Source: JAPOXR01 sp965221935 (GTDB lineage: Bacteria; Pseudomonadota; Alphaproteobacteria; Rhodobacterales; Rhodobacteraceae). Taken from it: a stretch of DNA of 64,000 nt. The notes under the pieces were generated by a model, which ran no database searches, was not told the DNA's origin, and worked only from the letters and a program-made list of their open reading frames with translations. Position numbers and translations under genes: made by a program. The DNA is taken from NCBI GenBank assembly GCA_965221935.1, contig CBDCSZ010000036.1, positions 124,001 to 188,000 of the forward strand. The letters are read 5' to 3'. Of the stretch, positions 8,635 through 17,461 are shown piece after piece. How positions within the stretch are numbered: the stretch's first letter is position 1; each line of letters opens with the position of its first letter.

Positions 8635-9413
8635 GGTCAGGACCTATAACCAGAACTTGACGACTGCGGCAAGCATGCAGGCGGAGAGGAAGACCTCCGG
8701 ACATCGGTCATAACGCATGGCGACGCGCCGCCAGTCCTTGAGCGCGCCGAAACTGTTCTCGATTTTATGGCGTTTCTTGCAGAGCTCCGCATCATGGGGG
8801 ATTGGCGTTCGCGGGTTCTTTCTTGACGGTATGCAGGGAGAGATGTCCTGTTCTTTCAGTGACTTGCGCAGCCAGTCGGCGTCATAGCCGCGGTCGGCGG
8901 TCAGGAGCATCCGCAGCGGCCGTCCGGACCCGTCGGTCAACGTGTGAAGCTTGGAGTTCAGACCGCCTTTGGTCCGTCCGATCTTCCGTCCGGACCCCCT
9001 TTTTGAGCCTCAGGCTCGCTGCGGTCCGGTGGGCCTTGAGATGGGTGGCGTCGGTCATCAGCATTCCGCCGGGATCCTCTCCCCGCCCGCAAGCCCCTCA
9101 AGCATGCGGGCGAAGACGCCCAGCCTGCTCCAGCGTTTCCAGCGGTTGCACAGTGTCTTGTGGGGACCGTGCTCCGCCGGCGCGTCCCGCCACCTTAAAC
9201 CATTGCGGTTTATGAATATTATGCCGCTCAGAACCCGCCTGTCATCAACCCTGGGGACGCCCCTTGACTTGGGGGAAAACGGCCGGAGGCGTTCAAGCTG
9301 CGCCTCAGCCAGCCAGAAAGGATCACGCATGATGATGCTCACTGCCCGGTTTGTTGTTTTCAGGCAGTGAATCAGACACAGCCGCATCTGTCAGCCATTA
9401 ACGGGTCCTGACC
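8635..9413 (-). mobile_element. IS5-family insertion sequence (about 779 bp)
   Basis: The ends carry a GGTCAGGACC / GGTCCTGACC terminal inverted repeat, flanked on both sides by CTAG (8631-8634 and 9414-9417). This is consistent with the short TNA-type target used by the IS427/IS1031 group. The transposase lies on the minus strand. The element truncates a vapC gene at its left end. The neighbouring 9418-9717 holds no recognisable gene. Confidence 0.8.
8644..9387 (-). pseudogene. IS5-family transposase in three frames
   Basis: The reading begins at 9387 (RDPFWLAEAQLERLRPF...DDRRVLSGIIFINRNGLRWR, the N-terminal DUF4096-like part). It shifts near 9060 to MTDATHLKAHRTAASLRLKKG with the first catalytic Asp. 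It shifts again near 8990 to TDGSGRPLRMLLTADRGYDA and KRHKIENSFGALKDWRR with the remaining Asp and Glu. Members of this IS group often use one programmed frameshift. The second break after LKKG looks like a deletion, so this copy is probably inactive. Confidence 0.8.
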
Positions 9414-9717
9414 CTAGAAAGGTGCCGGAGCCTAGATGTCCGCGACAAGTGGGTGTCGGTCTCGGCTGTAGCGCCCCCCCTGCAAGCGCACAGCTTGCCC
9501 GGCAAGGTGATGGGAAAGCGCACCTTGGCAATCAACGCCAGGGCGGCATCAAATCCGCCATGACCTGCAGTTGCGGCAGACGCGTCCACGCCGGGCCGGT
9601 CGAAGCGGCGGATCGCATTTGCCGCAGTGCCGAATCTCGGGACAAGGGGCTGAAAACCTGGCCTCCGGCGCACGCGGAAGCCAGCCCGCACATGCCACCG
9701 GCGGAAAGTCAATTGAA

Positions 9718-10680
9718 CTACTTTCGCAGCCCACTTTTGCCGATCTGCACGGCAAGAATGCCGGCAGTGATGATCGCCACTCCGGCGATATCGTTCAGAC
9801 CAAATCTCTCGCCGAGCAGCGCAGCCGCGACGGCCACGCCGAAAAACGGGTTGAGAAAGTGGAAACTTGACGCGCGCGTCGGGCCGACCCGGTTCACCAG
9901 GGTGAACCACACCCATGTCGCAAACAGTCCTGGCACGACAATGGTGTATGCAAACGCGGCGGCAAAGCGCCAGGACCAGGTCAGGGTGGGAGATTCGAAC
10001 AGGAGTGCGGGGACGGCGACAACGACGCACCCGACCAGCATCTGCTGGCCGACGACCATCAGCAGATTGCCTCCCGAAGAGGCGTTTTTCACGGTCAGGG
10101 TCGCGATCGCCAGCGCCAGTGCCCCGGCAATGCACAGCAATGCTCCCAACAGATCGGGGCCGAAGCTCAGCCGCGCGCCCATGATCAAGGCGACACCGGC
10201 GAAACCCGCCAGAAGACCGGCCACGCCGACCGGACCAATTCTTTCTCCGAAGAACTGCCAGTTCAGAAATGCGACAATGAGCGGCAGGGAAGAAGCGATG
10301 ATGGCGGCCAGGGAGGCTTCGATCCACTGCATGGCCACAAAATTCACCCCAAGGTAGATCGCGTTCTGGCAGATTCCGAAAGTGACCATTGCCCTGGTCT
10401 GGCCTTTCGTCAGCCGCAGCGGCTGACCCAAACACATGGCCCAGACAATTCCGATGACCCCGGAGACTGCAAACCGCACAGCCAGGGCGGAAAGAGGGGA
10501 GGTCTCCTGCACGATGATTCGGGCGGTGGAAAACGCGCTGGACCAAATCAGTGCAAACGCGACTCCCATCAGAATCGCAAGCAGGTCAATCCGTTTCACT
10601 GCGACCGATCTGGCATGGTTTGAGCCTGGGGCTGAAAGTGAACATCCGGCTTCGGTACGGTTCTGCCCGAGGATCTTCAA
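9718..10680 (-). CDS. EamA/DMT-family membrane exporter
   Basis: About 320 residues with ten predicted hydrophobic helices in two EamA repeats, e.g. LLAILMGVAFALIWSSAF at the start and IAGVAIITAGILAVQIGK at the end. The WSSAF and GxxxNFVAMQWI features are typical of drug/metabolite transporters, which export amino acids, nucleosides or related small molecules. The first 30 residues before VAVKRIDLLAILMG look non-conserved, so the real start may be a downstream GTG or ATG. It stands alone. The substrate is unknown. Confidence 0.82.
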   Translation of the reverse strand: MKILGQNRTEAGCSLSAPGSNHARSVAVKRIDLLAILMGVAFALIWSSAFSTARIIVQETSPLSALAVRFAVSGVIGIVWAMCLGQPLRLTKGQTRAMVTFGICQNAIYLGVNFVAMQWIEASLAAIIASSLPLIVAFLNWQFFGERIGPVGVAGLLAGFAGVALIMGARLSFGPDLLGALLCIAGALALAIATLTVKNASSGGNLLMVVGQQMLVGCVVVAVPALLFESPTLTWSWRFAAAFAYTIVVPGLFATWVWFTLVNRVGPTRASSFHFLNPFFGVAVAAALLGERFGLNDIAGVAIITAGILAVQIGKSGLRK

Positions 10681-11306
10681 TGTTCAGGGGCGGACTATGA
10701 GCTCTGCATGGTCCGGCGCGGAGCGCGAAGACAGCCGGACTTCCGCCAAGACTGTCCGGCTGGCAGCGCTTCTTCTGGGAATTCGCCCGGCAGATCGCAC
10801 CGGCAAGGTCGTCCGTTGCTTCGGCAATTGTGCTGCCGATTTGGCTGCCCGTTCCACTGTGTTTCGGGAAGCTGTTGGCCGCACGCTGTCTGTTCCTCGG
10901 TCCGCGCCGCCGCAGCTTCAAAGGTGATTGCCCGTTGGCGGCTTCCGATCATTCGGTCGGCGGGATCAAGCGTTGCCGGCGGCGTCAGCAGGTGTCTCGC
11001 AGCGGCGGCATTCTTGACAGCCTGGCGGGCCGGCGGATTGCATCGGGGTTCCCCTTGTTCTCCATCGTAGGACACGGGCGAATCTCTGGAGAACCCCGAT
11101 TGGCTGGGCAGTTGCGAATCAGCCGGGACAGTCGCCCTTCCGTTCGGACTCTTGCCTCGCTCCGGTTGCTCCGGCCCCTGGGAATTTCAAATGTGAATGA
11201 ACTGACAAAGATTTATCCGTGGAAATTATCGGCGGGAGGAATTGGGCCGGCGCGGTCTAAACGCGTGCCTGCAATGGCCGGGTCGGCAAGCAGGGCAGCG
11301 TTAGCC
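10681..11306. other. intergenic stretch without a recognisable gene
   Basis: Open frames exist on both strands but show no coherent protein character, only Arg/Ser/Ala-rich out-of-frame translations typical of GC-rich noise. No repeat or RNA structure was recognised by eye. It may contain the promoter of the EamA gene and remnants of lost genes. Confidence 0.4.
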
Positions 11307-11597
11307 TCAAGAATTGCAGGTTGTTTTTAAAGTTCTGGAAAATGTCATTTTTGGCGCCCGGTCTTCCGGTTTGGAAATCGATTCGCCAGTCCGGGGATTG
11401 CGATATGTGCGGGCCGCCCTGTCCCTGCTCGAGATTTTTCCGATGCCGGGGAGTGAGACCGCGCCACCCTCGGAAACGGTTTCCTTTATCACTGAAATCA
11501 ATCCTGTGAGCACTGCGTCCGTGTCTTTCTGCGTGACTCCGGATGCCGCGGCCACGCTTGCCACCAGCTCCCCCCTGGACATAGCTATTTGTGACAT
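11307..11597 (-). CDS. HU/IHF-family DNA-binding protein
   Basis: 96 residues, the usual size. The helical N terminus (MSRGELVASVAAASGVTQKD) is followed by the beta-arm region (VSLPGIGKISSRDRAARTYR) with NPRTGE and the closing hydrophobic K-x-T-F strand. The RNPRTGE motif at the arm tip is the family hallmark that bends DNA. An AGGAGA site lies upstream of the ATG at 11597. The arm has fewer basic residues than E. coli HU (SRDRAARTYRNPRTGESISK), so it may be a specialised paralogue of this nucleoid protein. Confidence 0.88.
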   Translation of the reverse strand: MSQIAMSRGELVASVAAASGVTQKDTDAVLTGLISVIKETVSEGGAVSLPGIGKISSRDRAARTYRNPRTGESISKPEDRAPKMTFSRTLKTTCNS

Positions 11598-11727
11598 ATC
11601 TGGTCTCCTCTTTTGTTTCTAAACGCCATTCTTTGAATGGTCGACGGTTCCATTTTCACAATTCTTTGAAATCCTCAAATGCTAAATTAACAGCGCCCGA
11701 GGCTGGGGTTCACGCTGGCGGTTCGTG

Positions 11728-13209
11728 TCAAAGAAAGGCGGTTTCCCCAAAACTCCGCAGCTTGCGGGAATGTAGAAACTCGGGCGGCATATCGCGCAGC
11801 GACTCCATCGCTTTGATTCCGATGTGCAGATGCTTGTCGACCTGATTGCGGTAAAACCGTGTTGCCATGCCAGGCAGCTTGAGTTCACCCTGCAGCGGTT
11901 TGTCAGACACGCAGAGGAGCGTGCCATACGGAACCCGGAAGCGGAAACCGTTGGCCGCGATGGTGGCCGATTCCATATCCAGCGCAATTGCCCTGGACTG
12001 GCTGAGCCGATGTAAAGGCCCGGCATTGGCGCGCAGCTCCCAGTTGCGGTTGTCAACGCTCGCCACGGTGCCCGTGCGCATGATCCGTTTGAGTTCATAG
12101 CCCTTGAATTCGGTGATTTCGGCAACTGCGTTTTCGAGTGCGATCTGGATTTCCGCGAGCGCCGGCACCGGAACCCAGACCGGCAAATCGTCGTCGAGCA
12201 CCTGATCTTCGCGGAGATAGGCGTGCGCCAACACATAGTCGCCCAGGCTCTGTCCCATTCGCAGCCCGGCGCAATGTCCGAGCATCACCCATGCGCGCGG
12301 CCGCAGAACGGCGATGTGGTCGGTAGCCGTTTTCGCATTCGATGGGCCGATGCCGATATTCACCAGCGTGATTCCGTTCTTGTCGGCGCGTTTCAAATGA
12401 TAGGTTGGCATCTGCGGAAGGCGTGCCGGCGGTGGCAGGTTGCCGTCCGGGTCCTTGAGGCGGGCATTGCCGGGAGCAATCAATTCCGTATAGGCAGAAT
12501 TCGGGTCGGCCAATGCTTTGCGCGCAAAACTCTCAAACTCGTCAACATAAAACTGATAGTTGGTGAACAGCACCAGGTTCTGGAAATGCTCCGGGCTGGT
12601 CGCCGTGTAGTGGCTCAGACGCGCCAGCGAGTAGTCGATACGCTCCGCTGTGAACGGAGCCAACGGCTTCGAGCCATCGCCGTTTTGGACATCAAGACCG
12701 TTCACAATGTCGTCATTCATCGTGGAGAGATCCGGCACATCAAACACATCGCGAAGCGGCACATCGAGCGTGTCAGAAAGGATGTTTGTTTCCGGGACGT
12801 CGCTCACTGCGAAGTGCACGGGAATCGGTGTGTTCGATGCGCCGACGGTCACCGGGGCCCCGTAGTTCTTGAGCAGCAGCCCGATCTGCATGTTCAGGTA
12901 GGTTTCAAACAACCGCGGCCGGGTGATTGTGGTCGAAAACGCCCCCTTCCCATAGACATGCCCGAATGCCAGCCTGCTGTCCGTGTATGCATGCGACCTG
13001 ACATTGATGCGAATCTCAGGATAGAACGCCCGGCAACGCTCGCCGTTGGCCCCGTGGCGCACGGCCTCATTGAATTTGCCGCGCAGAAATCCTGTGGCAG
13101 TGTCGTAACGATCAATGAGTTTGGCGACCGCCTGTTCGGCGGTCTGGCACTCGGCGGGGCCCTCATCGGGCGGCGAGGCGGTCCGGGCGTGGCTCGGTTT
13201 GGTGCGCAT
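11728..13209 (-). CDS. amn: AMP nucleosidase
   Basis: 493 residues, full length for Amn. The N-terminal AMP nucleosidase domain (FRGKFNEAVRHG-type region, YPEIRINV) is followed by the phosphorylase-like catalytic domain with LVNIGIGPSNAKTATDHIAV and DMESATIAANGFRFRVPYGT. The latter contains the Glu that contacts ribose. The enzyme hydrolyses AMP to adenine and ribose 5-phosphate in the cytosol. It follows adenine deaminase with only three bases between the genes, so the pair converts AMP to hypoxanthine, ammonia and ribose 5-phosphate. No damage seen. Confidence 0.95.
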   Translation of the reverse strand: MRTKPSHARTASPPDEGPAECQTAEQAVAKLIDRYDTATGFLRGKFNEAVRHGANGERCRAFYPEIRINVRSHAYTDSRLAFGHVYGKGAFSTTITRPRLFETYLNMQIGLLLKNYGAPVTVGASNTPIPVHFAVSDVPETNILSDTLDVPLRDVFDVPDLSTMNDDIVNGLDVQNGDGSKPLAPFTAERIDYSLARLSHYTATSPEHFQNLVLFTNYQFYVDEFESFARKALADPNSAYTELIAPGNARLKDPDGNLPPPARLPQMPTYHLKRADKNGITLVNIGIGPSNAKTATDHIAVLRPRAWVMLGHCAGLRMGQSLGDYVLAHAYLREDQVLDDDLPVWVPVPALAEIQIALENAVAEITEFKGYELKRIMRTGTVASVDNRNWELRANAGPLHRLSQSRAIALDMESATIAANGFRFRVPYGTLLCVSDKPLQGELKLPGMATRFYRNQVDKHLHIGIKAMESLRDMPPEFLHSRKLRSFGETAFL

Positions 13210-13212
13210 GGT

Positions 13213-15021
13213 TCAGGAATCCTCAAACAGGCTGACCAACTCGAACCGGGTCGCATCAACCAAGCCCAAATCAGAAATCCGAAGCTCTGGTATCACCGGC
13301 AGTGCGAGCAGGGAGTGCTGCATCACCGCATTGTTCAGGCGGCATCCGCAGGCGATCATCGCCCGGTTCAGCTCACCGGCGGCTGTCGCCACAATGTGTG
13401 CCGGCTGCTGTGACATCAGCCCGGCGACAGGCAATTCCACCAGTGCGGCTTCACGGCCTTCGATCCACAAAACCATTCCTCCATTGACTTCGCCCAGACG
13501 GTTGGCGGCGAGAGCCATTTGGATGCGATCGGTGCCGACGACAATCATGTGATGGCTGTCATGGGCCACAGTTGAGGCCAATGCCATTGGGCGGTTGTAG
13601 CCAAATCCGCTGACAAACGCGTTGACGACCCCGCCGGTTCCTTTGTGGCGCTCAACCAGCGCGATCTGGCAGATGTCCCGTTCCAAATCGCCTTTCACAA
13701 TTCCGTTTTCGACCGCAAGTTCAGCTTTAAGATGTTGGGTCGGGGCCTGGTTTTCGACGACGCCGATAACTCTTGCGCGCACATTGTCGGCACCGACAGG
13801 AGCTGAAATCCGGAAATCGCCGGCGCTGAGTCTGCGGCCAAGCTTCACGGTCCGCAGAGCGCAATCCGGCCACGCGAGCCGCGGGGATTCCACCAGCAGC
13901 TGTCCGTCATCGGCGAGTCGCTGGCCCCGGCAAAACACCTGTTGGACCGGCAGCGACTGCAGGCAGGACGTCAGGAAGAAATCGGCGCGGCGTCCGGGGG
14001 CGATTGAACCCAATTCCCGTTCGAGTCCAAAATGCGCCGCCGTGTTCACCGTCGCCATCTGCAACGCGACAAGCGGATCGCAGCCGCAGGCGACAGCATG
14101 GCGCACGACCCGGTCCATATGCCCGTGTTCCACAAGCGTGCCTGAGTGGCAGTCATCGGTGCACAGAATGAAATTGCGGGGGTCCAGACCGCGTTCGGTG
14201 ACAGCGGTGATCTGCTTTTCAACATCGTGCCAGGCTGAGCCAAGCCGCAGCATCGCCCGCATCCCTTGCCGCGCCCGCGCCACCGCGTCTTCTTCACGGG
14301 TGCCCTCATGGTCATCCGCCGGGCCGCCTGCCGCGTAGGCATGGAAGGCGGCGCCAAGATCCGGTGACGCATAGTGGCCGCCGACGGTCTTGCCGACATG
14401 CTGCGTTGCGGCAATTTCCGCCAGCATCTGCGTGTCACCGGCAATGACGCCGGGAAAGTTCATCATCTCGCCAAGCCCGATGATACCGGGCCACTGCATG
14501 GCCTCTTCGACATCGGCGGGACCGATTGACGCCCCGGGAGTTTCCAGTCCGGGCGCGGAAGGCGCGCAGGATGGCATTTGCACAAACACATTGATGGGCT
14601 GAAGCGCCGCTTCGTCATGCATCAGCCGGACTCCGCCGATTCCGAGAACATTGGCGATCTCGTGTGGATCAGCGAACAGCGACGTGGTGCCGTGCGGGAT
14701 GACTGCCTCGACGAAACGCGCCGGTGTCAGCATCCCCGATTCGATATGCATATGGCCGTCGCACAGGCCTGGAACCAAAAACATCCCATCGGCATCAACC
14801 ACCGCGGTTTCTTCGCCGATGCAGTGGCCGCCGCCGCCGCCGCAGTATGCGAATCGCCCGGCGGCGACGGCAATGTCGCTATTGTGAAGAACTTCCCGGC
14901 TGTGAACATTGATCCATGCGGCATTGCGGACCACAAGTTCGGCGGGTCTCCGTCCAGCGGCGACATCGACCAGCTGTTGCGCTGTTTGGCGCCATGGCTG
15001 GATTGGGTTCATTGGCTGCAT
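13213..15021 (-). CDS. adeC: adenine deaminase
   Basis: 602 residues, typical of the AdeC/Ade amidohydrolase. The first metal motif is GLCDGHMHIESGMLTPARF near residue 85. The fold continues with the HGTTSLFADPHEIANVLG region, the CTDDCHSGTLVEHGH metal-binding segment and the C-terminal AdeC domain (FVSGFGYNRPMALASTVAHD, GGMVLWI). It deaminates adenine to hypoxanthine using Mn or Fe. It is the promoter-proximal gene of the adeC-amn pair; an alternative ATG lies three codons in. The pairing is itself good evidence for an AMP-to-hypoxanthine salvage route. Confidence 0.95.
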   Translation of the reverse strand: MQPMNPIQPWRQTAQQLVDVAAGRRPAELVVRNAAWINVHSREVLHNSDIAVAAGRFAYCGGGGGHCIGEETAVVDADGMFLVPGLCDGHMHIESGMLTPARFVEAVIPHGTTSLFADPHEIANVLGIGGVRLMHDEAALQPINVFVQMPSCAPSAPGLETPGASIGPADVEEAMQWPGIIGLGEMMNFPGVIAGDTQMLAEIAATQHVGKTVGGHYASPDLGAAFHAYAAGGPADDHEGTREEDAVARARQGMRAMLRLGSAWHDVEKQITAVTERGLDPRNFILCTDDCHSGTLVEHGHMDRVVRHAVACGCDPLVALQMATVNTAAHFGLERELGSIAPGRRADFFLTSCLQSLPVQQVFCRGQRLADDGQLLVESPRLAWPDCALRTVKLGRRLSAGDFRISAPVGADNVRARVIGVVENQAPTQHLKAELAVENGIVKGDLERDICQIALVERHKGTGGVVNAFVSGFGYNRPMALASTVAHDSHHMIVVGTDRIQMALAANRLGEVNGGMVLWIEGREAALVELPVAGLMSQQPAHIVATAAGELNRAMIACGCRLNNAVMQHSLLALPVIPELRISDLGLVDATRFELVSLFEDS

Positions 15022-15235
15022 CTATAGTCAATTAACGCCTTCCGGCTGCGAATCAAGCGCGAATGCAGGCGGCGGGAATGAGCGGCGGCGCGAAACCGCG
15101 GGGCTGAATCTGGTCTGCATGCGCCTCGGCATGCCGCGATGTGGCCAGTCCGATTGGCAATTGCGCATGCGCAGCCAGACCGTCAAAATGGGCCGCCGGA
15201 TCAACCGGCGGGGCCGGTGTCGATTGAGTTCAGAA

Positions 15236-15862
15236 ATGGGAAGCAGTGACCCCGTGATGCGGACAGTATCGTTCAACGAAATGAAACACGGGACCAGGGA
15301 GGACTACCTTTTCTTGGCGGAGATGGAGGAATCCCACTATGCCCTGACAGCGGCGCGCGTCCTGTCGGAACTCAGGCGGCAGGGCGAAGACACGCTCTCC
15401 GGCTACAAGATCACGCGCCTGGCGCACGGGCTGCAGGCCGGGACAAGGGCGCTGCGTGACGGCGCGGATGCGGATTGGATCGTCGGCGCCTTGTTGCACG
15501 ACATCGGCGACGGGCTGGCGCCGCAGAATCATGACCGGTTTTCCGCCGAGGTCATCCGCCCGTTCGTCCGCGAAGAAGTCACTTGGGTGGTCGAACACCA
15601 CGGAATCTTCCAGATGGTTTACTACGCGGACCATTACGGCTGGGACAGGAACGCCCGTGAGAGATTTCGAGACCATATATATTTCGAATCCTGCGCCGAA
15701 TTCTGCGACCGCTGGGACCAGGTTTCATTCGATCCCGACTATCCGACCGAGCCAATTGAGCGATTTGAGGGTCTGATCAAGGACGTCTTCGGCCGCAAGG
15801 CATACTCTCCTGAAGTTATCTTGACTGGAGAGGTGAAAGGGCTGCCGCCGCCGTCAGCCTGA
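15236..15862 (+). CDS. HD-domain metal-dependent phosphohydrolase
   Basis: About 208 residues from ATG 15236 (an ATG at 15257 is also possible). The HD signature is clear: H in the ARLAHGLQ helix, LLHDIGDGLAPQNHD near residue 87, EHHGIF near residue 122, and the final D in CDRWDQVSFD. The pattern resembles PhnZ-like/myo-inositol-oxygenase-related HD proteins, which cleave small organophosphonates or phosphates, but the oxidative tyrosine/glutamate residues cannot be judged by eye. It is divergent from adeC and has no operon partner. The next stretch (15863-16413) holds no convincing gene. Confidence 0.75.
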   Translation: MGSSDPVMRTVSFNEMKHGTREDYLFLAEMEESHYALTAARVLSELRRQGEDTLSGYKITRLAHGLQAGTRALRDGADADWIVGALLHDIGDGLAPQNHDRFSAEVIRPFVREEVTWVVEHHGIFQMVYYADHYGWDRNARERFRDHIYFESCAEFCDRWDQVSFDPDYPTEPIERFEGLIKDVFGRKAYSPEVILTGEVKGLPPPSA

Positions 15863-16413
15863 TGGACCATGCCTGCGCCAACGGCAGGGTTACGGTCCGC
15901 TGGGACAGGTCAAGGCGTTCTCGAAGCCACTGACCCTGCGACAGCTTCCGCGACCGCAGAAGATGCCATTTCGCCGCCGTTCCGAACGACCGCACAATTT
16001 CGGACCGTGACCAGGAGCGTGTTCGCATCAATGTGTTCCCATCCGGTTGCCGCGATCTCTGGGCAGGGCTGACTGCCGACACCGCAAATCCGCGGTCGCC
16101 GCCAGTCACCCGGGTCAGGTCAGGGAAAAAGGGAACCGGACAGGAACCGGACGCGTTCCGATGTTTCCGGAATTTGCAGGAAAAGCTCACAGCCATGTCA
16201 GAACATCCGCCACAGGACGGGGAAGCCGGGCCTTTGCGCGAACCGGGTTGCGATCCCCGGCCGCGCGATTTGCACAGATTCATCTTCGACTCAGCTGTGC
16301 TTGAAGTCAATCCCGCGACCCGTGACGAGGCGGGAACCCTGCACTCAGCCGGAGCCGGCCCTCTCGGGCGCGGTCGGAACAGCGATGCATTGCGGATCGT
16401 TATTCCGCCGGCC
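15863..16413. other. intergenic stretch without a recognisable gene
   Basis: Several open frames cross this region but none has a domain, a credible ribosome binding site or a consistent composition. It separates two convergent genes and may carry debris. Confidence 0.4.
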
Positions 16414-17244
16414 TCAAGGCAACGCGGCAGCAAGGTTCGCGATGTGCCGGCCCATGGCCTCGCAGCTCGCCGCGACAATTCTGCCGTCATGGATCGTGGG
16501 CGCGTACGGCGTCTCGCCATTGACCGCGGCCCATCCGCCAGCCTCTTCGAGTAGCAACAAACCGGCCGCGTGGTCCCAGGGTTTCAAGGTGTAGGACCGC
16601 AAGAAATCGGCCCGGCCGGAGGCCAGGCACCGGTATTCGTGGCAAGAGCATCTGATGTCACGGACATGGAAGGCGGCTTGGAACCCGCGAAGCAGCGCTT
16701 CGCGGTCTTCAATTCCGTGATCCTCGACCGCAACAAGCCCGGTGGCATCGGCCAGATTGCAATCTTTCCTCGTGTGCAGACCCACGATCTCCCCGTCCCT
16801 GCGATGAAACCAAGCCCCTTCGCCGCGCCGCGCGAACATCCAGTCGTCCGCGACCGGATCGTAAAGCAGACCAAAAACCGTCTGGCCATTGTGGACGACG
16901 ACAAGAATGGTTCCAAAAATCGCCAGCCCGGTGACATAGTTTTCAGTGCCGTCGATCGGGTCGATGACGACGCAGGTCTCGCTCGCCCCGACGGCATTCA
17001 GAAGATACGGGTCGCTGTTGACCGCTTCTTCCCCCACGACCGCAGCTTTTGGCAGGATCTTGAAGACATTGCGGCAAATGGCCTCCTCAGTGGCGCCATC
17101 GGCAATGGTGACCAGGTCCTGGGCATGCGATTTCGAATCGATTTCATGGTCGGCGAGGTTTCGAAAGCGCGGCATGATTTCCTGAGCGCCGGCGCGCCGG
17201 ACGGCGTCCAGCAGATCGTCGATTTGTGTCTCAGTCAGCGTCAT
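16414..17244 (-). CDS. inositol monophosphatase-family phosphatase
   Basis: 276 residues from ATG 17244. The three family metal motifs are present: VVGEEAVNSD near residue 70, VIDPIDGTENYVTG near residue 92 and WDHAAGLLLLEEAGG near residue 222. Such Mg- or Li-sensitive enzymes remove phosphate from inositol phosphate, histidinol phosphate, PAP or glycerol phosphates. The ATG lies inside the last codons of the phosphoesterase gene (ending at 17231), and ABC permeases lie upstream. It therefore probably processes an imported phosphorylated polyol. The true operon is now split by an ISKra4 element 218 bases upstream. Confidence 0.88.
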   Translation of the reverse strand: MTLTETQIDDLLDAVRRAGAQEIMPRFRNLADHEIDSKSHAQDLVTIADGATEEAICRNVFKILPKAAVVGEEAVNSDPYLLNAVGASETCVVIDPIDGTENYVTGLAIFGTILVVVHNGQTVFGLLYDPVADDWMFARRGEGAWFHRRDGEIVGLHTRKDCNLADATGLVAVEDHGIEDREALLRGFQAAFHVRDIRCSCHEYRCLASGRADFLRSYTLKPWDHAAGLLLLEEAGGWAAVNGETPYAPTIHDGRIVAASCEAMGRHIANLAAALP

Positions 17245-17461
17245 GTTCGGATTGGCTCGGCCGCTTTGTCCCGCTGGCGTGCGACACCAGCCCAAGGACG
17301 CGCTGCGGTGTCACGACATGTTGCCCGCCGGGGTCGATATCGTGGACAAAGTAAATGTCCTGCAGGGCGGTGGGCCGTATCGGATCCGAGCCAAAGGGCC
17401 GCCGGGAATCGTAGGGGGTTATCATGCTGCCGGCAACGTGGCATGTCAGGTTGTCAATCCG

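Noticed and set aside
8446..8636. Full vapBC toxin-antitoxin pair
   Set aside because: Only the C-terminal third of VapC remains; no VapB-like AbrB frame lies on the far side of the IS5.
12223..13413. 396-codon plus-strand frame across amn and adeC
   Set aside because: Antisense to two well-conserved enzymes, with no recognisable domain.
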